From contig JANYDZ010000112.1 in the NCBI GenBank assembly GCA_025363375.1, positions 1 through 5,132 of the forward strand: DNA of 5,132 nucleotides, read 5' to 3'. The number at the start of each line of letters is the position of its first letter. Position 1 is the first letter of the stretch. Positions 1 through 5,132 of the stretch are shown piece after piece. The notes under the pieces were generated by a model. The model was not told the DNA's origin and did no database searches. It was given only the letters and a program-made list of their open reading frames with translations. The DNA comes from Hyphomicrobiales bacterium (GTDB lineage Bacteria > Pseudomonadota > Alphaproteobacteria > Rhizobiales > Beijerinckiaceae). Both the position numbers and the translations under genes were made by a program.

Positions 1-1289
1 ACGATCTCGGCGATGCCGGGCAGAGTGAGCGTCGCGTGCAGCAGGATCAGCGAGGCGAAGATGAAGACAATGTGGACGACGAGGGCCAGGTTCGCGAATA
101 TCCCGAAGATGCCGTAAGTCATGAGCATGTAGGCGACGACGAGAATGCCGGCGATGTAGGCGGCTTTCTTGCCGGCGTCGATGGAATCCTGACCAAGACC
201 GGGGCCGACGGTGCGCTCTTCGACGATGTTCATTTTCGCCGGCAAGGCGCCGGCGCGCATGAGGATGGCGAGATTGTTGGCCTGCTCGACCGTGAAACTG
301 CCGGAAATCTGGCCGGAGCCGCCGGTGATGGGCCCGAGAATACGCGGGGCGGAAATGACCTTGCCGTCGAGCACGATGGCGAAGGGTTTGCCGACATTGG
401 CCGCCGTGACCTCGCCAAAACGTTGCCCGCCGCGGATGTTGAATTTGAAATTGACGATGGGTTGCGACGTGCGCTGATCGAAACCGGGCTGGGCGTCGGT
501 AAGGTCTTCGCCCTGCACCATGACCTGCTTTTCGACGGGGTATGTGCCGGTGACGCGGCCCTCTTTGTCGTATTCATTGAGCAGTTCGACATCGCCGGGA
601 TTGTAGCCGGGATCGGCGACAAGCCGGAATTCGAGCTTGGCGGTTGAACCGAGAAGATCTTTCAGCCTCGTCGTGTCCTGCAAGCCCGGCACCTGCACGA
701 GCACGCGGTCATTGCCCTGACGCTGGATGTTGGGTTCGACCGTGCCGAGCGCGTCGATACGGCGGCGCAGCACTTCCGTCGCCTGATCGACGGCTTTGCG
801 GGTTTTCTCCAGCAGGCCCGCGTCGGTGACTGTCATCTTGACGAGGCCGTCGGATTCTTCGGCGATTTCAACAGGCGGCGGTCCGAAAGTCCCCAGGGCG
901 TTGACGGCGGATTGCGCCAGTGCGCGGAGTTTCGGCAGCGCTTTTGCGCGATCGCCCGCGTCCGGAATGCGGAACTGCACCGTGCGGCCCACGGCGCCGA
1001 TGCCGCCGCTCAGGCGGATATTCTCCTCGCGGAGAACGCGGCGCGCGTCGTCACGCAGATTGTTCACGTAGGTCCGCAGCACATCGGACTGATCGACTTC
1101 GAGCAGAATGTGCGCGCCGCCCTGCAGATCGAGGCCCAGCACCACCTGCTCGATGGGCAGCCAATTCGGCAGCGGCTTTTTCAGCGCTTCAAAACCCTCC
1201 TTCGACATCATGCTGGGCAAGATGACGAGAAAGGCGGCGCACGTCATGCCGATGATGGAAAAGATTTTCCACTTTGCGAAGCGAAACAT
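1..1289 (-). CDS. secD: Protein translocase subunit SecD, partial (C-terminus beyond left edge)
   Basis: Inner-membrane, proton-motive-force-driven subunit of the SecDF complex, which pulls preproteins out of SecYEG on the periplasmic side. I translated the minus strand from the ATG at 1289: 429 codons are present and the frame is open to the edge. Visible features are an N-terminal transmembrane segment (about residues 8-26), the family hallmark GLDLQGG (52-58), and the long periplasmic part (about 30-370). That part includes RRRIDALGTVEPNIQRQG (176-192) and the P1-head region ending in ITGGSGQISG (321-330). MRAGALPA (344-351) follows, then VGPGLGQDSI (361-370), where the membrane domain begins, and two further hydrophobic helices (about 376-418). 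SecD proteins are usually about 500-620 residues, so roughly the last 100 are missing. Whether SecF follows separately or is fused as SecDF, as in some rhizobia, cannot be seen. A weak GAGAG (1301-1305) lies 11 nt before the start. The gene follows yajC after 58 nt and is probably co-transcribed with it. Confidence 0.97.
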   Translation of the reverse strand, partial: MFRFAKWKIFSIIGMTCAAFLVILPSMMSKEGFEALKKPLPNWLPIEQVVLGLDLQGGAHILLEVDQSDVLRTYVNNLRDDARRVLREENIRLSGGIGAVGRTVQFRIPDAGDRAKALPKLRALAQSAVNALGTFGPPPVEIAEESDGLVKMTVTDAGLLEKTRKAVDQATEVLRRRIDALGTVEPNIQRQGNDRVLVQVPGLQDTTRLKDLLGSTAKLEFRLVADPGYNPGDVELLNEYDKEGRVTGTYPVEKQVMVQGEDLTDAQPGFDQRTSQPIVNFKFNIRGGQRFGEVTAANVGKPFAIVLDGKVISAPRILGPITGGSGQISGSFTVEQANNLAILMRAGALPAKMNIVEERTVGPGLGQDSIDAGKKAAYIAGILVVAYMLMTYGIFGIFANLALVVHIVFIFASLILLHATLTLPGIAEI

Positions 1290-1347
1290 GGTCTAAAAAT
1301 CTCTCGGGCTGACGCGGATTAACGCTCAAAACGGGGCGAAGCCGCGC

Positions 1348-1680
1348 CTATTCCTTGACCGGCTCGCCCTTGGCGCGGACCTCGGTGATGAGGTGGCGCA
1401 ACTGGCGGATTTTGACGTTCTGGGCGATTTCGACCTCGACTTCGGCATCGTCCAGCGTGCGGGAAATCTTGCCGACCACGCCGCCAGCTGTGACGACCGT
1501 GTCGCCCCGGCGCAGATTCTTGACGAGATCGGCGTGGGCGCCGGCGCGCTTCTGCTGGGGCCGCAGAATGAGAAAATACATAATGACAAGAATGATGGCG
1601 AAAGGCGCCATCTGCGTCATGATATCCACGGCGCCGGTCGCGCCGCCGGCCTGCGCGAATGCGGGAGTGATGAAATTCAT
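1348..1680 (-). CDS. yajC: Preprotein translocase subunit YajC
   Basis: Small single-pass inner-membrane protein that associates with SecDF and the Sec/YidC holotranslocon; its exact role is not settled. With the ATG at 1680 it is 110 residues, normal for the family. The N-terminus MNFITPAFAQ resembles alphaproteobacterial YajC starts. A transmembrane helix (about 24-39) is followed directly by the hallmark LRPQQKR (39-45). The cytoplasmic domain carries RRGDTVVTAGGVVGKI (57-72) and ends in RAKGEPVKE. The same frame extends upstream to a TTG at 1686, adding only two residues. A GGAG on the minus strand (1692-1695) is 5 nt from the TTG and 11 nt from the ATG, so spacing alone does not decide. 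I choose the ATG by family resemblance. It is the first gene of the yajC-secD operon. Confidence 0.96.
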   Translation of the reverse strand: MNFITPAFAQAGGATGAVDIMTQMAPFAIILVIMYFLILRPQQKRAGAHADLVKNLRRGDTVVTAGGVVGKISRTLDDAEVEVEIAQNVKIRQLRHLITEVRAKGEPVKE

Positions 1681-1691
1681 GCCCAATCTGG

Positions 1692-1695
1692 CTCC
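1692..1695 (-). promoter_or_regulatory. Ribosome binding site of yajC (ambiguous start spacing)
   Basis: The minus strand reads GGAG here, the only good Shine-Dalgarno match before yajC. It is 11 nt from the preferred ATG (1680) and 5 nt from an in-frame TTG (1686), which leaves the start open by two codons. Confidence 0.6.
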
Positions 1696-1706
1696 AAAAG
1701 CGTTGC

Positions 1707-1731
1707 GAGGGGCAGGATTCTCCCGCCCCTC
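1707..1731 (-). promoter_or_regulatory. Hairpin in the yajC-secD leader
   Basis: The seven-base arms GAGGGGC (1707-1713) and GCCCCTC (1725-1731) are perfectly complementary. After one A/C mismatch (1714/1724) three further pairs form (1715-1717 with 1721-1723), leaving a 3-nt loop. The result is a stem of ten pairs with one internal mismatch. It lies between the candidate promoter and the GGAG of yajC, so it would sit near the 5' end of the operon mRNA. It has no U-tract, so a terminator is unlikely. A role in mRNA stability or translation is inference. Confidence 0.45.
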
Positions 1732-1743
1732 AAAGCGGCGCGG

Positions 1744-1771
1744 ACTATAGCCGCGCAGGGGGGGAAAGCAA
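1744..1771 (-). promoter_or_regulatory. Candidate sigma-70-type promoter for yajC-secD
   Basis: On the minus strand, TTGCTT (1771-1766) and TATAGT (1749-1744) are separated by 16 nt. The -10 matches TATAAT at 5 of 6 positions; the -35 matches TTGACA at 3 of 6. The spacer contains a run of seven C (seven G on the plus strand, 1758-1764). Transcription would start near 1737, giving a leader of about 57 nt that contains the hairpin at 1707-1731. This is the best promoter-like pair in the divergent yajC/ATPase intergenic region. It is judged by eye only. Confidence 0.45.
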
Positions 1772-1792
1772 TGGCGCGACTGAATTTGGGCG

Positions 1793-1812
1793 CCCCGCGA
1801 GCTTTGCCGGGG
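1793..1812. repeat. Small inverted repeat upstream of the DUF815 ATPase gene
   Basis: CCCCG (1793-1797) and CGGGG (1808-1812) are inverted copies with a 10-nt spacer, 14 nt before the ATG at 1827. The repeat could be an operator or a leader stem, but five-base GC arms are expected by chance in such sequence. The rest of the divergent intergenic region (1681-1826) holds only the yajC promoter and leader elements listed separately. Confidence 0.2.
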
Positions 1813-1826
1813 TAAACGATCCTGAT

Positions 1827-2717
1827 ATGGGCTCGCCCATGACAGAAACCAGCCCAGCCCCCGATCAGACCGCCTTGCTGATCCGAATCGCCGAAGCTTT
1901 GGAGCGTCTCGCGCCGAAAGCCGAAACGCAGGCGGATTTCGCCGCCGCCGACGCCTTTGTGTGGCATGCGGCGGAGTCCGCGTTCGCGCCGGTGCCGAAG
2001 GTGAACCGGGTCGATCTCGCCCTTCTCAAGGGCATAGACCTCGTGCGCGACCTGCTCGTCGAGAACACCAGGCGTTTTTCCAGGGGCCTGCCCGCCAATA
2101 ACGCGCTGTTGTGGGGCGCGCGCGGCATGGGCAAGTCGTCGCTGGTGAAAGCCGCCCACGCCTTCGTCAACGCGGGACGGGCGCAGGGCCAGCCCCCGCT
2201 GAAGCTGGTGGAAATCCACCGGGAGGACATCGAGAGCCTGCCGGCGCTTATGAGCCAGGCGCGCGGCGCGCCGTACCCTTTCATCCTGTTCTGCGACGAT
2301 CTCTCCTTCGATGGCGACGACACCACCTACAAATCGTTGAAGGCGGTGCTGGAAGGCGGCATCGAGGGGCGCCCGGCCAATGTGGTATTCTACGCAACGT
2401 CCAACCGCCGGCATCTGCTGCCGCGCGACATGATGGACAATGAACGCGCCACCGCCATCAATCCCGGCGAGGCCGTCGAGGAGAAGGTTTCGTTGTCGGA
2501 CCGCTTTGGTCTCTGGCTCGGGTTCCACCATTGCAGCCAGGATCAGTATCTGGAGATGGCGCACGCCTATGCCGCGCATTTCGGGCTCTCGATGGAGCAT
2601 GGGAAGCTTGAGGCCGAGGCGCTGGAATGGGCGACGACGCGCGGCGCGCGCTCGGGGCGCACGGCTTGGCAGTTCATTCAGGATCTCGCGGGTCGGATGG
2701 GGAAGCAGGCGGGGTGA
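1827..2717 (+). CDS. DUF815-family P-loop ATPase (AAA-like ATP-binding protein)
   Basis: A cytoplasmic ATP-binding protein with no signal peptide or membrane helix; its cellular role is not known to me. In the 296-residue reading, Walker A is GARGMGKS (97-104) and a Walker B-like strand is FILFCDDLSF (152-161) with acidic D157/D158. The sensor-1-like strand FYATSNRRHLLP (188-199) and the DRFGLWLGF segment (225-233) are characteristic of DUF815 (PF05673) proteins. A C-terminal RSGRTAWQF (275-283) may supply a sensor-2 arginine. Length is normal for the family. The start is uncertain: ATG 1827 and in-frame ATG 1839 (giving MTETSP) are both possible, and neither has a good Shine-Dalgarno sequence (a GGGG at 1809-1812 is 14 nt from the first). 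The gene is divergent from yajC with 146 nt between starts. Proximity to yajC/secD hints at, but does not prove, a link to envelope or protein-export functions. Confidence 0.9.
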   Translation: MGSPMTETSPAPDQTALLIRIAEALERLAPKAETQADFAAADAFVWHAAESAFAPVPKVNRVDLALLKGIDLVRDLLVENTRRFSRGLPANNALLWGARGMGKSSLVKAAHAFVNAGRAQGQPPLKLVEIHREDIESLPALMSQARGAPYPFILFCDDLSFDGDDTTYKSLKAVLEGGIEGRPANVVFYATSNRRHLLPRDMMDNERATAINPGEAVEEKVSLSDRFGLWLGFHHCSQDQYLEMAHAYAAHFGLSMEHGKLEAEALEWATTRGARSGRTAWQFIQDLAGRMGKQAG

Positions 2718-2851
2718 GTCGGCGCCGCGCCTCGGGACCTCCTGCCGAATAGAACTCCGGCGGAACAGCCGGGCTTGCGGGCGTTTCAGGACCACCCGCT
2801 TCCCACGCACCACTTTGTGAAGGTCGCGTCGGGAGATCACGCGATGGTTTG

Positions 2852-2860
2852 TGCTAGACT
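2852..2860 (+). promoter_or_regulatory. Candidate extended -10 promoter element of the patatin gene
   Basis: TGCTAGACT reads as an extended -10 (TGn followed by TAGACT, 4 of 6 matches to TATAAT). No recognisable -35 is present 16-18 nt upstream. A start of transcription near 2867 would leave a leader of about 30 nt before the ATG at 2896. It would place the upstream GTG at 2851 outside the transcript, which supports the chosen start. Low certainty. Confidence 0.25.
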
Positions 2861-2883
2861 GCGACGCGGAATTGCCTTTCGCC

Positions 2884-2887
2884 GGAG
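2884..2887 (+). promoter_or_regulatory. Ribosome binding site deciding the patatin gene start
   Basis: GGAG lies 8 nt before ATG 2896, an optimal spacing. The alternative in-frame GTG at 2851 has no comparable site, so the shorter protein is preferred. Confidence 0.65.
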
Positions 2888-2895
2888 CGCGCCTC

Positions 2896-4047
2896 ATGGA
2901 CGATCAAGACGCCAGCCCCCCGAGCGCCCACATCTGCGGCGTGGACGAAGCCGCCAAAGGCCTGTTTGGACAAATCGTGCTGGTGCTGCAGGGCGGCGGC
3001 GCGCTCGGCGCGTTTCAGGGCGGGGTCTACGAGGCCTTGCACGAGGCGGGCCTTGAGCCCGACTGGGTGATCGGCACATCCATCGGGGCCATCAATGGCG
3101 CGCTGATCATGGGCAATCCGCGCGCGCTCAGGCTCGCCCGGCTGCGCGAATTCTGGCGGCGCATGGAGAACGGGCCGCGCTTGCCGCTTCCGGGGCTGTT
3201 CGCGCCGCTTTTTGCAAACGCCGAGGCATCGAACCTGTTCTTGACGGGTTTGCCGAACTTTTTCGCGCCAAATTTTTCCGCGTTGATGGCGCCGTTTCTG
3301 CCGGCGGGCGCGGCCAATGCCGGCTATTACAATACGGACGGTCTTCACCGCACATTGGAAGAACTCGTCGAAATCAAAGACTTTTGCGATCCCGCAAGCC
3401 GGCTGACCGTGGGCGCGGCCTGCGTGAGCAACGCGCGGATGAAATATTTCGACAGCCGCGACGAAAGGATCGGGCTCGACCATGTGCGCGCCTCCGGCGC
3501 GTTGCCGCCGGCTTTCGCGCCGGTGAAAATTGACGACGAATTTTACTGGGACGGCGGCATTCTCTCCAATACCCCGATCGAAGCGGTGTTCGACGACGAC
3601 GACCGCCGTTCGGGCCTCGTCTTCGCGACCAACGTCTGGCAAAGCCATGGCGACGCGCCCGCCAGCATGAACGAGGTCGCCGCGCGGCAGAAGGATGTCA
3701 CCTACGCCAACAAGATGGAGGCGCAGGTGGCGCGGCAGCAGCAGATCCATCGCTTGCGGCATGTCATCAGCAGCCTGGCGCAGCGTCTGCCGGCGGGTAA
3801 AAAGCCCGATGCGGAATTGCTCGGCCTCATGGAATACGGCTGCATGACGCGCATGCACGTGATGAACCTCGATCTGCCGCCCATGGCTGGCGAAACCGCG
3901 CTGAAGGATGTGGATTTTTCGCCGAACAGTTTGCGCGCGCGATGGCGCGAAGGCTATGATTGCGCGCGCAAAGTCGTCGAAGCGGCGCCATGGACGCGGC
4001 CCGGCGATCCGCTCGACGGTTTGGTGCTGCACGAGGCGCGGGCTTGA
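2896..4047 (+). CDS. Patatin-like phospholipase with C-terminal DUF3734-type region
   Basis: Predicted serine acyl hydrolase using a Ser-Asp dyad, probably acting on phospholipid or other acyl esters; the true substrate is unknown. From ATG 2896 it has 383 residues. The oxyanion-hole glycine loop is GGGALGAFQGG (33-43). The nucleophile elbow is GTSIGA (60-65) with Ser62, and the catalytic aspartate is in DGG (219-221, Asp219). All three active-site elements are intact. The C-terminal part (about 240-365) contains RQKDVTYANK (264-273) and KDVDFSPNSLRARWREGY (337-354), the pattern I associate with DUF3734 patatins. No signal peptide is evident, so the protein is likely cytoplasmic or peripheral to the membrane. 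The frame extends to GTG 2851, but GGAG 8 nt before ATG 2896 favours the shorter start. The gene stands alone between a same-strand ATPase gene 178 nt upstream and a convergent transporter gene 10 nt downstream. Confidence 0.93.
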   Translation: MDDQDASPPSAHICGVDEAAKGLFGQIVLVLQGGGALGAFQGGVYEALHEAGLEPDWVIGTSIGAINGALIMGNPRALRLARLREFWRRMENGPRLPLPGLFAPLFANAEASNLFLTGLPNFFAPNFSALMAPFLPAGAANAGYYNTDGLHRTLEELVEIKDFCDPASRLTVGAACVSNARMKYFDSRDERIGLDHVRASGALPPAFAPVKIDDEFYWDGGILSNTPIEAVFDDDDRRSGLVFATNVWQSHGDAPASMNEVAARQKDVTYANKMEAQVARQQQIHRLRHVISSLAQRLPAGKKPDAELLGLMEYGCMTRMHVMNLDLPPMAGETALKDVDFSPNSLRARWREGYDCARKVVEAAPWTRPGDPLDGLVLHEARA

Positions 4048-4060
4048 GCGCGGGCGCTCA
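4045..4060. terminator. Palindrome spanning both stop codons of the convergent genes (possible bidirectional terminator)
   Basis: TGAGCGC (4045-4051) and GCGCTCA (4054-4060) are perfect inverted copies separated by GG. The outer three bases on each side are the TGA stop codons of the patatin gene (plus) and the transporter gene (minus). In RNA this gives a 6-bp stem with a CGGG tetraloop on the plus strand. There is no U-tract on either side, so any terminator function would be non-canonical or only partial. Confidence 0.35.
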
Positions 4061-4948
4061 CCCCCGGCCCGGCCAGTTCACCAGAAGTATCCCCGCCGCC
4101 ACCATCGCCACCGCCATCGCGAACCCGGGCGCGATAGGCTCGTCCAGCACAAGCGCGCCCGCCGCAACGCCGACGACAGGCGTGAGAAACGTGAAGGCCG
4201 CGACCTCTCCGGCGCGATAGCGCGACAAAAGCCAGAACCAGATGCTGAAGCAGACAACGACGGAAAACAGCGTCTGGTAGAGCATGCTGCCTATGGCCAG
4301 CATGGAAACGTGAATAGAAACATGTTCGCCGCGCAAAAACGCCGCGAGCGCCAGCATGAGCGCGGAACCCGCCAGCTGATAGAGCAGGATTTTCAGCGGC
4401 GGCAGCGCGCGCAATTGCGTGGTCTTCACCACCAGCGTCGTCGTCGCCCAGAACAAGCCGCCCGCGAGCGCGAGGCCATCGCCCATCAGCATGGTCCACG
4501 ACGCGACGCTGGAGACGCGCAGCGTGAACGCCACGCCGACGAAGGAGAACAAGAGGCCCGCCCATTGCGTCGCGCGCAACTTCTCGCCGGGCATGACAAG
4601 CATGAGGCCGAGCGCGGTGAAAAACACGTGCGTGTAGAGAAACAACGCGGCACGGCCAGCGCTGGTGTAGTCGAGGGCGAGATAGAGGGTAATGAACTCG
4701 CAGCCGAACAGAAAGGCCGCGGCGAGGCCGGGCCAGAAAGCGCCGTCGCGCGCGAGCGCCCCGGGATCGCGCCAGGCGAGGATCACGGCGATGACAATCG
4801 CCGCGCCCGCCGAGCGCAAGGCCGCCTGCGTGAGCCCGGGAATCTCGGGCAACGCGAGTTTCACCGCGACCTGCTGCAAGCCAAGGCCCAGGATGGAGAT
4901 GAAAGTGATGAGAACGCCGCGCCTGTCGAGCGGCCTGAGATTGGACAT
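4058..4948 (-). CDS. DMT-superfamily EamA-type transporter
   Basis: Integral inner-membrane protein, probably exporting a small metabolite or amino acid; substrate cannot be assigned. From ATG 4948 it has 296 residues, the usual length, with ten hydrophobic helices at roughly 11-31, 40-58, 70-91, 97-119, 126-144, 153-173, 184-204, 215-240, 248-268 and 273-291. The two halves form an internal EamA duplication (about 12-143 and 154-291). The second ends in the typical pattern AFTFLTPVVGVAAGALVLDEPI (251-272), which includes a helix-9 proline and an acidic residue before helix 10. The open frame reaches a TTG at 4969, but ATG 4948 gives a more typical short cytoplasmic N-terminus. Neither start has a strong Shine-Dalgarno sequence; the best near the ATG is a purine stretch AAAAGAA. 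It converges on the patatin gene (10 nt apart) and diverges from the flavin oxidoreductase gene. Confidence 0.92.
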   Translation of the reverse strand: MSNLRPLDRRGVLITFISILGLGLQQVAVKLALPEIPGLTQAALRSAGAAIVIAVILAWRDPGALARDGAFWPGLAAAFLFGCEFITLYLALDYTSAGRAALFLYTHVFFTALGLMLVMPGEKLRATQWAGLLFSFVGVAFTLRVSSVASWTMLMGDGLALAGGLFWATTTLVVKTTQLRALPPLKILLYQLAGSALMLALAAFLRGEHVSIHVSMLAIGSMLYQTLFSVVVCFSIWFWLLSRYRAGEVAAFTFLTPVVGVAAGALVLDEPIAPGFAMAVAMVAAGILLVNWPGRG

Positions 4949-5041
4949 GTTCTTTTGTAGAGCGCGCAACCGCGATGCGCCAGCCTCGCCAAATCCGGAC
5001 CGTGGCGCTACACATTAACGAAACCACAACGCGGAGGCCCC
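4949..5041. other. Divergent intergenic region between transporter and ene-reductase genes
   Basis: These 93 bp must carry the start signals of both flanking genes. I see an AT-richer patch (about 5009-5024, CTACACATTAACG-like) but no convincing -35/-10 pair on either strand and no clear operator palindrome. No ORF or RNA gene is recognised here. Confidence 0.4.
5033..5037 (+). promoter_or_regulatory. Ribosome binding site of the flavin oxidoreductase gene
   Basis: GGAGG is a full-strength Shine-Dalgarno core lying 4 nt before ATG 5042 and 13 nt before the alternative ATG 5051. The closer ATG is therefore preferred despite the slightly short spacing. Confidence 0.6.
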
Positions 5042-5132
5042 ATGTCCACAATGCTTTTCTCGCCCTACACGATGCGCGGCCTCACCCTCGACAATCGCAT
5101 AACGCTGTCGCCCATGTGCCAGTACGCGGGCG
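5042..5132 (+). CDS. NADH:flavin oxidoreductase, Old Yellow Enzyme family (YqjM-like), partial 5' end
   Basis: FMN-dependent, NAD(P)H-using ene-reductase acting on activated C=C bonds of small electrophiles. Only the first 30 codons lie in the window, and the frame is open to the right edge. The peptide has LFSPYTMRGLTLDNRI (5-20), the standard OYE N-terminal strand, followed by SPMCQY (23-28). The cysteine falls at residue 26, the position of the redox-modulating Cys26 of Bacillus YqjM, and the SPMC-Y pattern marks the thermophilic-like/YqjM class rather than classical OYEs. The start at ATG 5042 is supported by GGAGG 4 nt upstream. An in-frame ATG at 5051 is possible. Divergent from the transporter gene; no common pathway is evident. 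Confidence 0.88.
   Translation, partial: MSTMLFSPYTMRGLTLDNRITLSPMCQYAG

Larger units (their letters stand above)
2718..2895. other. Intergenic region between the ATPase and patatin genes
   Basis: These 178 bp contain no credible gene. CCGGC (2757-2761) and GCCGG (2768-2772) could form a 5-bp hairpin with a 6-nt loop about 40 nt after the ATPase stop. It has no T-run, so it is at best a weak, non-canonical terminator. Near the right end are a candidate extended -10 element and the ribosome binding site of the patatin gene, listed separately. Confidence 0.5.

Noticed and set aside
36..647. Plus-strand open frame of 203 codons antisense to secD
   Set aside because: Acidic Asp/Gly-rich shadow of a well-supported SecD sequence.
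1328..1350. Possible attenuator after yajC: short stem GGCG/CGCC followed by TTTT on the minus strand
   Set aside because: Only four base pairs with an intervening CCG before the T-run; too weak to call, and secD just downstream must be transcribed.
1681..1826. Possible export-sensing arrest-peptide ORF upstream of yajC (of the VemP or ApdP/ApdA kind)
   Set aside because: No short ORF on the minus strand in this interval has an ATG start with a Shine-Dalgarno sequence, and I see no terminal R-A-P-P/G-type arrest motif. The only frame reaching yajC would need a TTG or CTG start.
2757..2772. Hairpin CCGGC/GCCGG as a terminator of the ATPase gene
   Set aside because: A five-base GC stem without a T-run is common by chance at this GC content; mentioned only within the intergenic entry.
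1677..2897. Minus-strand open frame of 406 codons antisense to the ATPase gene
   Set aside because: It lies opposite a protein with intact Walker motifs, and its translation is rich in Arg/Ala/Gly/His without any recognisable domain, as expected for a GC-rich antisense shadow. Only its ATGA overlap with yajC is noted.
2854..4032. Minus-strand open frame of 392 codons antisense to the patatin gene
   Set aside because: The plus strand encodes a complete patatin with all catalytic motifs; the antisense product is a low-complexity Arg/His/Ala-rich shadow.
3908..4960. Plus-strand open frame of 350 codons antisense to the transporter gene
   Set aside because: Its Arg/Glu/His-rich composition mirrors the hydrophobic codons of the EamA transporter on the other strand. 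It also overlaps the end of the patatin gene in another frame.
3954..5051. Minus-strand open frame of 365 codons in a second frame over the transporter gene
   Set aside because: Arg/Ala/His-rich and lacking domains, whereas the overlapping frame 4058-4948 gives a clean ten-helix transporter.

Overview
The window is a GC-rich (codon third positions strongly G/C) bacterial chromosomal segment. Its gene content and protein features fit an alphaproteobacterium, most likely Hyphomicrobiales/Rhizobiales. The genus cannot be fixed from the sequence alone. No mobile elements, CRISPR arrays, tRNAs or rRNAs are visible, and the region reads as ordinary chromosome.

Layout: (1) Positions 1-1680, minus strand, hold the start of a protein-export operon, yajC followed by secD. 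SecD runs off the left edge after 429 codons. A candidate promoter and a hairpin-forming leader precede yajC. (2) Positions 1827-2717, plus strand and divergent from yajC, encode a single-domain P-loop ATPase of the DUF815 family. (3) Positions 2896-4047, plus strand, encode a patatin-like phospholipase/acyl hydrolase with a C-terminal extension of the DUF3734 type. (4) Positions 4058-4948, minus strand, encode a ten-helix EamA/DMT-family transporter. It converges on the patatin gene, and the two stop codons form the ends of one short perfect palindrome. (5) Positions 5042 to the right edge hold the first 30 codons of an Old Yellow Enzyme (YqjM-like) flavin oxidoreductase, divergent from the transporter.

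Functionally, yajC and secD encode accessory subunits of the Sec translocon: SecDF uses the proton-motive force to complete export, and YajC associates with it. The ATPase, lipase, transporter and ene-reductase show no evident shared pathway and look like separate transcription units. No convincing new system was found. The items most worth a second look are the yajC leader architecture, the stop-codon palindrome at the convergent junction, and the DUF815 ATPase beside the Sec genes. Several long open frames antisense to the real genes are best explained as GC-driven shadows.
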